32,210 nt of DNA from Candidatus Latescibacterota bacterium (lineage in GTDB: Bacteria > Latescibacterota > UBA2968 > UBA8231), in contig JAJDUT010000137.1 in NCBI GenBank assembly GCA_022826515.1, positions 1-32,210 on the forward strand, in the 5' to 3' direction. The translations under genes and the position numbers were made by a program. This document shows positions 24,867 to 32,210 of the stretch, piece after piece. Below the pieces are notes generated by a model. It saw nothing but the letters and a program-made list of their open reading frames with translations, was not told the origin of the DNA and made no database searches. Position 1 is the first letter of the stretch, and every line of letters begins with the position of its first letter.

Positions 24867-25664
24867 TCAGATGTTGTAGTGTAGCCCGCACTCTTTGTGG
24901 TCGTCTGCGTCGTCGGTTTGTTCGTTGAACCAACGCCAGCGACCGTTGCGCTTGGGTTCGTCGGGCCGGATCGGGGTGGAGCAGATGATGCAGCCAAAGC
25001 TTGGGTAGCCTTGGCCGTAGAGCGGATGCACTGGCAAGTCGTTTGCCCGCGTAAACTCCATTAGCTCCTCTTCGCTCCAATCGACCAATGGATTGAGCTT
25101 GAATATTTTGCGCCGGGTGCCGTACTCGTCGATCAAGACCGCCTTCTTGGCCGTCTGCTGGCGATGCGCGGACTGGTCCCAGCGCTGCCCTGAAATCCAG
25201 CAGTCCGCGGTCTGCAGCAGTGCGTTGTTGGGCCATTCCTTCCGCACTTGGCAGCAGTGCTCCTGTTTTTCCTTGGAGTCGAAAAACAAGTACTCGCCGT
25301 GGCGTGCGACCATCCGCTCGACATCGCCGCGCTTGGGTTGGACGACCTCCAAGTGGCAGCCGTAGCGCGCTCTGACTTCTTCCATAAAGGCGTACGTCTC
25401 AGGGTGGAGCCGGTGGGTGTCGATGGTAGCAAAGCGCAAGTTCAGCCCCATCTCCGTCGCCATGTGGATCATCGCCACGCCGGTGTACTGGAAGCTGGTG
25501 TTAAGTATGGCCCGGCCGGGAAAGGTCTCGCTGGCCCAGCGCAAAAGATCCTCGGCCGGCATCTGCTCCAAGCCTAGGTCGCGGAGATAGTGCGCTAGCT
25601 GCTGATCGCGCTCTTCGCTGGATGAGGACACCAGCGTTTTTGGGTCTGCGGTCGTAGCGGTCAT
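24867..25664 (-). CDS. cysH: Adenylyl-sulfate (APS) reductase, CysH family
   Basis: About 265 residues. The frame extends to 25784, but the ATG at 25664 (MTATTADPKTLVSS) fits the usual length and the upstream part is not protein-like. The PP-loop-type fold begins near GRAILNTSFQYTG. Cysteines in C137-C138 and C225-x-x-C228 (HCCQVRK, GCIICSTP) are the CC...CxxC set binding a [4Fe-4S] cluster, which marks APS rather than PAPS specificity. C259 in the terminal KECGLHYNI is the catalytic cysteine. It makes sulfite in assimilatory sulfate reduction and needs a thioredoxin-type reductant. The recoded ArsC-family gene is 13 bases downstream. Sulfite reductase and sulfurylase genes are absent here. 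Confidence 0.94.
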   Translation of the reverse strand: MTATTADPKTLVSSSSEERDQQLAHYLRDLGLEQMPAEDLLRWASETFPGRAILNTSFQYTGVAMIHMATEMGLNLRFATIDTHRLHPETYAFMEEVRARYGCHLEVVQPKRGDVERMVARHGEYLFFDSKEKQEHCCQVRKEWPNNALLQTADCWISGQRWDQSAHRQQTAKKAVLIDEYGTRRKIFKLNPLVDWSEEELMEFTRANDLPVHPLYGQGYPSFGCIICSTPIRPDEPKRNGRWRWFNEQTDDADDHKECGLHYNI

Positions 25665-25831
25665 AGACTCTATAATGTAAGGATAAGAGCAGATTGGAAA
25701 AATAGATCGCCGAAGTCCGCATCGCGTGCAAGACTGGATGGCACGCCCGCGCCTAGTTTGCCCTTGCCATTGTTTCAATGCCAAGAGAGTTTTTCAAGGT
25801 TGAGTCAACCCATTTTGCGGGGCCATAAGGC

Positions 25832-28066
25832 ATGAGCGTGCAAAAACTGCTAGAATCAGCCGACGCAACCGCGACCGCGCGGATTGCCGCTGTTCTCCCC
25901 GCTGAGGAGGAGGTGCTCATCCGCGCATCGACGGATTTGGCTGCCGACGGGCGCTTTGGCCGCCAGTGGTTGGTCGCTACCGAGCATCGCGTCCTCGTCG
26001 TGCCCACCCAAGGCGAGGTTGTCGATATCCCACTCGCCGCGTTGGCCGAGGTGCGCACCGACGCGCTCGTCGGTGGGGGCCAGTTGGAGATCGAGCGCGT
26101 GGATGCGCCGACCTTGTCGCTGAGCTACACCAGCTCGGAGGCCGACAAAATGTCCGAGGTGGCGCGGGGCTTGGAGCAATTGCGTCAGGGCCAGCCGTTT
26201 GCCGTCAATGGGCACTTGGACCGAACCCGCTGCGACCGCTGCGACCGGCTCTTGCCGGAGAAAAACGGCATCTGTCCGGCGTGTATCAAAAAACTGGCGA
26301 CCCTCAAGCGCATTGCCAGCTATCTCGGTCCGTACAAGCTCAAAGCAGGCGTCTTGGCCTTTGCTTCCATCGCCACTACGGTCGCGGAGCTGGCCCCACC
26401 GCTGATTACCAAGCGCATCGTCGATGAGGTGTTGGTCCCGGTGGAGGGCCAGGCCACGGGGTTTGACGAGCGCATCCACCTCTTGGGTCTGTTCGTCGTG
26501 GCCTTGGTCGGCGTCCGCTTCTCGGCGTGGGTCGCCGAATGGGCCCACGGCTGGATTGCGACTTGGCTCGGCGCGCAGCTCACCGCGGATATTCGCTCGA
26601 ACCTCTATCGCCGGCTGGAGATGCTGTCCTTGCAGTTTTACGACAAGCGCAAGGTCGGCTCCCTCATCTCGCGGGCCACTCGCGACGCCGGCATGTTGCA
26701 GGACTTCCTCGTCGATGGCTTGCCCTATATCGTCATCAACGGCCTGATGGTTTTCGGCATCCTCGGGTTTTTGTTTTGGATGAGTTGGTCGTTGAGCCTG
26801 TACGTGTTGATACCCGTGCCGCTGACCATGGTGTGGGGGGTAATTTTTTGGAAGCGGCTGCGCGGGTTTTTCGTCAAGTGGGGCCAAGTCTGGTCTGGCC
26901 TGACCGAGCGCACGGTGGAGACGCTTTCCGGCATCCGCGTGGTCAAGGCGTTTGCCCAAGAGGGCCGAGAAATAGCGTCCTTTGCCAAGCCCAACGGCCG
27001 GCTGCGCGAAGTCGCTGAAAAGACCGCGGTAAATCGCGGCGTATTCTTCGCTACCATCACGTTCTTGACGGGTTTGGGCGTCTTGGTCGTCTGGCTGCTC
27101 GGCGGGCTACAAGTTCTCGGCGGCAAGATGACCTTGGGCACGCTGCTGGCCTTTTACTCGTATATGTGGCTGTTCTACGGCCCCTTGGAGTGGTTTGGCC
27201 AAGTCAATTCTTGGATGTCGCGGGCCTTTGCCGGGGCCGAGCGCATCTTCGAGGTCATCGACACCCAGCCCGAGGCATACGAGGACCCGACCGCAAAGCG
27301 GGTGCCGCGCATGAAGGGGGGCATTCGCTTCGAGGGCGTCACCTTTGGCTACGACAAGAGCAAGCCCGTGCTGAAGGATTTTGACTTGGACATCCAGCCG
27401 GGCGAGATGATCGGCTTGGTGGGCAAGTCCGGGGTCGGCAAGACGACGACGGTCAACCTCATTGCCCGGTTCTACGACGTCGATTACGGGTCCATTGCGA
27501 TCGACGGGATCGACATCCGCAAAATTCATCTGCGCGACTTGCGCTCGCAGATCGGCATTGTGCTGCAGGAGCCAGTGCTTTTTTCCGGCACCATTGCCGA
27601 AAACATCGGCTACGGTCGGCCTGGCTCCTCCTTTGCGGATATCATGGCGGCCGCGCGCGCAGCCAACGCCCACAACTTCATCATGGCCAAGCCCGATGGC
27701 TATGAAACCCAGGTCGGGGAGAAGGGGGCTGGGCTTTCGGGGGGAGAGCGCCAGCGCGTCTCCATTGCCCGCGCCATTCTCCACAATCCGCGCATCCTGA
27801 TCCTCGACGAAGCCACCGCCTCGGTCGATGTGGAGACCGAGTTGCAGATCCAGGAGGCGATTCAGCGGCTCGTCGAGGGCCGCACCACCGTGGCCATTGC
27901 CCACCGGCTTTCGACGTTGCGCAACGCCGACCGGCTGATGGTGCTCGACGACGGCCGCATTGTCGAGCAGGGGACGCACGCAGAGCTTATGGCGAAGCAG
28001 GGGACCTTTTACGAGTTGGTCAATTTGCAAAGAGAAGTGGCCGAGATCATCGCCATTCGGGAATAG
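25832..28066 (+). CDS. ABC exporter with N-terminal PH-like region and zinc ribbon (first of a pair)
   Basis: A 744-residue half-transporter with an unusual front end. Residues about 1-125 look like a bacterial PH-like beta domain (RQWLVATEHRVLVVPTQGEVVDIPLAALAEVR). C134-x-x-C137 and C148-x-x-C151 form a zinc ribbon. Six membrane helices follow at about 160-450. The nucleotide-binding domain has Walker A GKSGVGKTT near 531, signature LSGGERQR from 635, Walker B LILDEATASVD and the switch histidine in IAHRLS. Both catalytic sites look intact. The paralogue at 28074 starts seven bases after its stop, so a heterodimer is likely. Exporters of this kind beside DUF1854 genes have been linked to cyanophycin loci in other bacteria. 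The substrate here is unknown. Confidence 0.92.
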   Translation: MSVQKLLESADATATARIAAVLPAEEEVLIRASTDLAADGRFGRQWLVATEHRVLVVPTQGEVVDIPLAALAEVRTDALVGGGQLEIERVDAPTLSLSYTSSEADKMSEVARGLEQLRQGQPFAVNGHLDRTRCDRCDRLLPEKNGICPACIKKLATLKRIASYLGPYKLKAGVLAFASIATTVAELAPPLITKRIVDEVLVPVEGQATGFDERIHLLGLFVVALVGVRFSAWVAEWAHGWIATWLGAQLTADIRSNLYRRLEMLSLQFYDKRKVGSLISRATRDAGMLQDFLVDGLPYIVINGLMVFGILGFLFWMSWSLSLYVLIPVPLTMVWGVIFWKRLRGFFVKWGQVWSGLTERTVETLSGIRVVKAFAQEGREIASFAKPNGRLREVAEKTAVNRGVFFATITFLTGLGVLVVWLLGGLQVLGGKMTLGTLLAFYSYMWLFYGPLEWFGQVNSWMSRAFAGAERIFEVIDTQPEAYEDPTAKRVPRMKGGIRFEGVTFGYDKSKPVLKDFDLDIQPGEMIGLVGKSGVGKTTTVNLIARFYDVDYGSIAIDGIDIRKIHLRDLRSQIGIVLQEPVLFSGTIAENIGYGRPGSSFADIMAAARAANAHNFIMAKPDGYETQVGEKGAGLSGGERQRVSIARAILHNPRILILDEATASVDVETELQIQEAIQRLVEGRTTVAIAHRLSTLRNADRLMVLDDGRIVEQGTHAELMAKQGTFYELVNLQREVAEIIAIRE

Positions 28067-28073
28067 ACCGTCT

Positions 28074-30284
28074 ATGTCCACCTTTTTGGAAAACCTGCCG
28101 CAGGCTGTCGAAGCCAAAGTCGAATCGCGCAAGGGCCGCGAGGAAGAAGTCCTGATCCAGGTTGCCACGGATATGGCTGACGAAGACCGCTTTGAGCAGC
28201 GTTGGTTGATCGTAACGGCGAAGCGCCTGATGGTCCTCGATCCCAACGGCGCGAGCGGCGACGTGGAGTTTTCGCTGCAAGCGGTCAAGTCCGCTCGCAT
28301 TGAGGCGCTCGTCGGCGGCGGGCGCTTAGAAGTGGAACGAGAAGAAGGCGCACCGACGCATCTGTATTACTCCAATTCTCTCGCGTCCAAATTCGCCGAG
28401 GTCGCCGAGGGCATCGAACAGCTCAAAGAGGGCCAGGACCTCAACCTGCCCCACGAGCTGGACCGCACGCACTGCGAACAATGCGGGCGTCGCCTGCCCG
28501 AAATAGGCGGGATATGCCCGGTCTGCATCGCCAAGTTCGATACCTTCAAGCGCCTGATCGGCTACATGCTGCCCTATCGGCTCCAGCTAGCCTTGTTGCT
28601 GGGCCTGACTGTGGCATCCTCACTGCTGGAGTTGGCACCGCCCTATATCGTCAAGCATCTCATCGACGATGTACTCGTCCCCGGCACGGAAGCCAACCTA
28701 CTCTACTGGTTGGTCGGTGGTCTCTTTGTCATCGGCGTCGTCGAGTGGTGCGTCGGCGTGGTGCGCCGCTGGCTCAACGTCCGGGTCGGCTTCCGCGCCA
28801 TCGAGCACTTGCGCACGGATTTGTTCAAGGCGCTTCAGTATTTGCCCCTGCGCTTTTACGACAAGCGCAAGGTCGGCGCGTTGATCTCCCGCATGAACAA
28901 CGACTCGGAAATGGTCGAAGACTATCTGCTCTTTGACATGCCCTACATCGTCTCTAACGCCGCGATGATCGTCGGTATCTTGGGGCTGCTGTTCTACATG
29001 AACTGGGAGCTTACCCTGTACGTGCTGGCTCCGGTGCCGCCGATTATCATTGGCTCGAGCCTGATCTGGAATCGCCTACAGCGCTTCTGGGGCCGTTGGT
29101 CGGCGCGCTGGTCGCGGCTGACGACGCATCTCAACGAGTCGATCTCCGGCATCCGCGTGGTCAAGGCTTTCGCGCAAGAGCACCGCGAGTCCGAGCGCTT
29201 TGATCAGCGCAACCACGCTCTGCGCCAAATCAGCGTCAGCGCGGAGCGCTCGTGGTTGGTCTTCTTCATGGTGACCAACTTCTTCATGAGTTTTGGCGGG
29301 TTCTTCGTGTGGTATTTCGGCGGTCAGCAGATCGTTGGCGGCGAGCTGTCGCTGGGGGAGCTGATGGCCTTTATCGCCTATCTGTGGATGCTCTACCACC
29401 CGCTCAAGTGGTTTGGCGATTTCTACAGCTTCATGGTGCGGGCCTTTGCCGGGGCCGAGCGCATTTTTGAAATCGTCGATGCGCCCTCCGAGCCGTTTGA
29501 CCATCCCGGTGCCGAGCGCCTCCCCGCGCTTGAGGGCCAAGTCGCCTTTGAAGGCGCAGCCTTTGGCTACGACCCGGGCAAGATCGTTCTGCGCGACCTC
29601 GACTTGGTGGTGCAGCCGGGTGAGATGATCGGCTTGGTGGGCAAGTCCGGGACGGGCAAGAGCACGCTGATCAACCTGATCACGCGCTTTTACGATGTCT
29701 CGCACGGTCGTCTCGCCATCGACGGGGTCGATATCCGCAAAATCAGCCTGCGTGACTTGCGCTCGCAGATCGGCATGGTGGCCCAGCAGTCGTTTTTGTT
29801 CAACGGCACGATTGCCGAAAACATCGCCTACGGCAAGCCCGGTGCCACGTTCGACGAGATTTTGCGCGCGGCCCGCGCGGCCAACGCCCACGAATTCATC
29901 GTCAAGAAGCCCGACGGGTACGACATGGTAGCTGGGGAGCAGGGCGACAAGCTGGCTGGCGGCGAGAAGCAGCGCATTTCCATTGCGCGGGCCATTCTCC
30001 ACGACCCGAGGATCTTGATATTGGACGAGGCTACTTCGTCGCTCGATACGCCGACTGAGAAAAAGATCCAAGAGGCGATTCAGCGGCTAGTCAAAGGCCG
30101 CACGACCTTCGCCATTGCCCACCGGCTTTCAACGCTGCGTAGCGCGGATCGCCTCGTGGTGCTCGACGCGGGCAAAATAGCTGAGATTGGCACGCACGAA
30201 GAACTGATGGCGCGCGAGGGCATTTTCTACAATCTGGTAAACACCCAACGCGAGACATCGGCAGTCATGGCCACTAGCGGATGA
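28074..30284 (+). CDS. ABC exporter with N-terminal PH-like region and zinc ribbon (second of a pair)
   Basis: A 736-residue paralogue of the preceding gene, with the same order of parts: PH-like segment (RFEQRWLIVTAKRLMVLDPNG), zinc ribbon at C134, C137, C148 and C151 (the same residue numbers as its partner), membrane domain, and nucleotide-binding domain. Walker A is GKSGTGKST near 523, Walker B LILDEATSSLD, and the switch histidine is in IAHRLS. Its signature reads LAGGEKQR where the partner has LSGGERQR. The frame is open back to 27960 inside the upstream gene, but the ATG at 28074 starts the region homologous to the partner. It ends 78 bases before the DUF1854 gene, with a repeat between. 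Confidence 0.92.
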   Translation: MSTFLENLPQAVEAKVESRKGREEEVLIQVATDMADEDRFEQRWLIVTAKRLMVLDPNGASGDVEFSLQAVKSARIEALVGGGRLEVEREEGAPTHLYYSNSLASKFAEVAEGIEQLKEGQDLNLPHELDRTHCEQCGRRLPEIGGICPVCIAKFDTFKRLIGYMLPYRLQLALLLGLTVASSLLELAPPYIVKHLIDDVLVPGTEANLLYWLVGGLFVIGVVEWCVGVVRRWLNVRVGFRAIEHLRTDLFKALQYLPLRFYDKRKVGALISRMNNDSEMVEDYLLFDMPYIVSNAAMIVGILGLLFYMNWELTLYVLAPVPPIIIGSSLIWNRLQRFWGRWSARWSRLTTHLNESISGIRVVKAFAQEHRESERFDQRNHALRQISVSAERSWLVFFMVTNFFMSFGGFFVWYFGGQQIVGGELSLGELMAFIAYLWMLYHPLKWFGDFYSFMVRAFAGAERIFEIVDAPSEPFDHPGAERLPALEGQVAFEGAAFGYDPGKIVLRDLDLVVQPGEMIGLVGKSGTGKSTLINLITRFYDVSHGRLAIDGVDIRKISLRDLRSQIGMVAQQSFLFNGTIAENIAYGKPGATFDEILRAARAANAHEFIVKKPDGYDMVAGEQGDKLAGGEKQRISIARAILHDPRILILDEATSSLDTPTEKKIQEAIQRLVKGRTTFAIAHRLSTLRSADRLVVLDAGKIAEIGTHEELMAREGIFYNLVNTQRETSAVMATSG

Positions 30285-30311
30285 GCACAAAGGATCACAA
30301 AATAGCAATAT

Positions 30312-30345
30312 GTAGGGGCAACTCTTGTAGTTGCCCTCGCCCCTA
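30312..30345. repeat. Palindromic repeat variant between ABC and DUF1854 genes
   Basis: It begins GTAGGGGCAACT. GGGCAACT at 30316-30323 pairs with AGTTGCCC at 30329-30336 around CTTGT, followed by a duplicated CCC end. It shares the GTAGGGGC edge with the palindromes at 2031, 6592 and 32113 but has a different core, so it is a related or parallel repeat family. Confidence 0.65.
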
Positions 30346-30362
30346 GAAGCAGAGGACATACC

Positions 30363-30890
30363 ATGAGCAATAGCCGACTAGCGATCACCCCGATTGCCGT
30401 GACTCACCCCGAGCACGTCGAAATTGACAAGCTGCGCCTCTTTCGCGAGCCGGCTTGGATCTTGCGCTTGACCATCGACGGCGACCGCTCATACCTGAAG
30501 GTGAAGGTCGTTCGCGCCGCGCCGCTGTCCCACCCGACCCGCTATATATGCCTCCTCGACGCCAAAGACGAGGAGATCTGTATGATTGACGATCTCACCC
30601 AACTCGACTTAGAGGCGTGCATCTTAATTGAGGAAGAATTGGACCGCCGCTATTTGACGGCGGCGATTCAGCGGGTCCATGCGGTGCGCAACGAATACGG
30701 CACCTCTTATTGGGACGTGCAGACCGATCGCGGCCCGCGCGAGTTCGTCGTCCAGAACGTTGCGGAAAACGCCCAATGGCTCGGCGACCACCGGCTGCTG
30801 ATCACCGATGTCGATGGCAACCGCTTTGAAATTCCGCGCCTCGACGAACTGGATAAGAAAAGTTTGGCCGCGGTTGAACAGGTCGTCTGA
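30363..30890 (+). CDS. DUF1854 domain-containing protein
   Basis: A 175-residue soluble protein. The segments LRLFREPAWILRLTIDGDRSYLKVKVVRAAPLSHP, YICLLDAKDEEICMIDDLTQLD and YGTSYWDVQTDRGPREFVVQN are the conserved core of DUF1854. In other bacteria this domain accompanies ABC transporters of the type seen just upstream, including cyanophycin-associated loci. No cyanophycin synthetase or cyanophycinase is in this window, so I do not assign that process. It is co-directional with the two exporters, and a strong terminator follows, so it is probably the last gene of a three-gene unit. A regulatory or accessory role to the transporter is an inference. Confidence 0.87.
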   Translation: MSNSRLAITPIAVTHPEHVEIDKLRLFREPAWILRLTIDGDRSYLKVKVVRAAPLSHPTRYICLLDAKDEEICMIDDLTQLDLEACILIEEELDRRYLTAAIQRVHAVRNEYGTSYWDVQTDRGPREFVVQNVAENAQWLGDHRLLITDVDGNRFEIPRLDELDKKSLAAVEQVV

Positions 30891-30916
30891 GTAGCGCTCG
30901 CCGTTGCAGTATGCCG

Positions 30917-30945
30917 ACCAGCCCCTTTGCGGGGCTGGTTTTTTT
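30917..30945 (+). terminator. Rho-independent terminator after the DUF1854 gene
   Basis: ACCAGCCCC (30917-30925) pairs with GGGGCTGGT (30931-30939) around TTTGC, followed by a run of seven T. It is a textbook terminator and closes the ABC-ABC-DUF1854 unit. Confidence 0.93.
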
Positions 30946-31123
30946 GCCCAGTACAAAACAAGTTGGCCTTGCCGAAGGAGATGAAGGAGCGGTGCAAGCC
31001 CGCCTTGGCCCAAGGCGACTTGCTCATTTCCCTCCCATCCATTGTCTAGAGCAGAAGGTCCTTTTTAGACCAGTGCGCCTTGCCCTAGCTTGGGCAATCA
31101 CCCTCTAACCGATTGAGGATACC

Positions 31124-32116
31124 GTGAAAAAGGTATGTCGCTCTGTCGATCTATACCGAGTCGAGGGGCATCCCGCGTTGTTCGACTCTGGGGAGACTAT
31201 TATGGCTGCGCTCCAATACTACAGCCCCCAACTGGCCGACGAGCGGGCGTACTACGGGGCCTTGATGGGCTGGTCGTTCTTTTTTGACGCCGAGGAGAGA
31301 ATGCCGGTCGGCCTGCCCGCCGACGAGCTGATCCACCGCAACTTGTACTATCTCTACGGAATTGAGCGCCGCGAAGTGCGCTGCGATAATTTTGCCGACT
31401 TGTGGCAGGCCATTGAGGAGTCGATTGCCGCCGACCGGGTGCTGCTCGCTTGGGTGGATGCCCGCGATGTGAGCGATGTGGCCTTTCAATACAATCGGAC
31501 ACCCGGTGCGAGCGAGGCCATGCTCATCTATGGGTACGATCGAAGGGAGGATGTGTTGGCGATTTTGGTTAATCCGCAGGGCTTTGTGGGGCAGGTACCG
31601 CTCTCTCGTCTGCCCGAGATGTTGCCCGAACTGGTGATGTACGACTACGCAGTGCCCGAGGGTCTCGACCCTTATCCGGTTGAAAAAATGGAGCAGGTCC
31701 TCTTAGAGGATGTGCGGGAGATGCTCGCGGGCAACAAGGTTGGTCGGGTAGAGACGGGCCTGCCGGCCGCGCAGCGCTTTGTCGAGGAGATGGAGCGTCA
31801 GATTGAGCGGGACGCAGAGAGTATGAGCGTTTGGATGCGGGAGGTGTTTTGTCAGCTAGCTCTATTAGGTCCGCAACGCCAGCGACTGGACGACAATTTG
31901 CGGCGGCTGGCGGCGGCAACTGGCTTGGGTGCCCTGTCGGCTGCGGCCGATACTTTCGGGGACATAGGCCGGCGTTGGGAGAAGACGCGCGATTTGTTCT
32001 TCAAGGGGGCGAACAACGACCCGGCGGCTATGCTGAAGCGCATCCGCGAGTACGTCCAGGGCCTGCTGAGCCTAGAGGAGGCGCAGGCCCGGTTTTTGTT
32101 GCAGTGGTTGTCGTAG
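31124..32116 (+). CDS. Hypothetical protein, weakly BtrH/peptidase C39-like
   Basis: A 330-residue protein starting at GTG 31124, supported by GAGG five bases upstream. The first half (DSGETIMAALQYYSPQLADERAYYGALMGWSFFF, then VLLAWVDARDV, then ASEAMLIYGYDRREDVLAILVNP) follows the outline of BtrH N-terminal/peptidase C39-like folds, where a Cys opens the domain and a His comes before the VxGYD strand. Both positions lack those residues here (S/A-type residues instead), so a catalytic role is doubtful. The second half (about 180-330) is helical, with EEMERQIERDAESM and a C-terminal helical bundle. It is a single gene after the terminator. I do not recognise the family with confidence. Confidence 0.75.
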   Translation: MKKVCRSVDLYRVEGHPALFDSGETIMAALQYYSPQLADERAYYGALMGWSFFFDAEERMPVGLPADELIHRNLYYLYGIERREVRCDNFADLWQAIEESIAADRVLLAWVDARDVSDVAFQYNRTPGASEAMLIYGYDRREDVLAILVNPQGFVGQVPLSRLPEMLPELVMYDYAVPEGLDPYPVEKMEQVLLEDVREMLAGNKVGRVETGLPAAQRFVEEMERQIERDAESMSVWMREVFCQLALLGPQRQRLDDNLRRLAAATGLGALSAAADTFGDIGRRWEKTRDLFFKGANNDPAAMLKRIREYVQGLLSLEEAQARFLLQWLS

Positions 32117-32140
32117 GGGCGGTTCGCGGACCGCCCCAAC
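32113..32140. repeat. 28-bp palindromic repeat, imperfect copy
   Basis: Begins with the same 14-base arm as the copy at 2031 (GTAGGGGCGGTTCG). The second arm differs at two positions (CGGACCGCCCCAAC). It overlaps the TAG of the gene ending at 32116. Confidence 0.85.
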
Positions 32141-32210
32141 TTTGCTGGGAACTGTGTTAGGCAATCGTGTGTTTGCTTGTAGGGCTGGGACAAAAACATT
32201 TACCCCCACA

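Noticed and set aside
25671..25676. A perfect TATAAT between cysH and the ABC exporter genes.
   Set aside because: No acceptable -35 lies 16-18 bases away on the + strand, and on the - strand it is too close to the cysH start to be convincing.

Overview
The window is a GC-rich, densely coded stretch of chromosome from an uncultured Gram-negative bacterium. A Wza-type outer-membrane exporter supports a diderm envelope. The mix of PhyH dioxygenase, sulfatase, enolase-superfamily dehydratase, FG-GAP/UnbV protein and palindromic intergenic repeats resembles the Latescibacterota/Poribacteria type of marine bacteria. That placement is an inference from gene content only. No rRNA, tRNA, CRISPR array or complete insertion sequence was found.

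Layout. (a) 1-7553, mostly + strand: a 5'-truncated unknown gene, a galactonate-dehydratase-like enolase-superfamily enzyme, a large secreted discoidin/FlgD-like protein, a 66-residue membrane miniprotein on the - strand, a secreted seven-repeat FG-GAP/UnbV protein, a 123-bp repeat element, and a secreted metallo-beta-lactamase-fold hydrolase. (b) 7629-11814: a near-consensus sigma70 promoter, then a three-subunit molybdenum hydroxylase (FAD, 2Fe-2S and Mo subunits), a MoaD/ThiS-like protein and a terminator hairpin. (c) 20536-11841, - strand: a tightly packed run of lectin-like protein, APH-fold protein, a recoded DUF5069-like protein, a flavin reductase, a GT2 glycosyltransferase, argC, tatD, wza, wzz and dut, several joined by ATGA overlaps. 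(d) 20583-24459, + strand: murD, a PhyH dioxygenase and a sulfatase. (e) 25664-24503, - strand: an APS-reductase-type cysH followed by a recoded ArsC-family protein. (f) 25832-30890, + strand: two paralogous ABC exporters, each with a PH-like region and a zinc ribbon at the N-terminus, then a DUF1854 protein and a strong terminator. (g) 31124-32116: a BtrH/C39-like protein of unknown function.

The most notable observation is two small genes interrupted by an in-frame TGA that both look like selenoprotein genes. At 24503-24853 the TGA falls at the first position of a U-x-x-C redox motif in an ArsC-family thioredoxin-fold protein directly downstream of cysH. At 18862-19128 the TGA falls where I recall DUF5069-family proteins carrying Cys (Y-x-x-C-P), and the protein lies between an APH-fold protein and a flavin reductase with almost no spacing. 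In each case a perfect 7-bp hairpin with G in a 3-4-nt loop starts 12-16 nt after the TGA, as expected of a bacterial SECIS element. TGA is an ordinary stop codon in other genes here, so this is local recoding. A standard gene caller would truncate or miss both genes.
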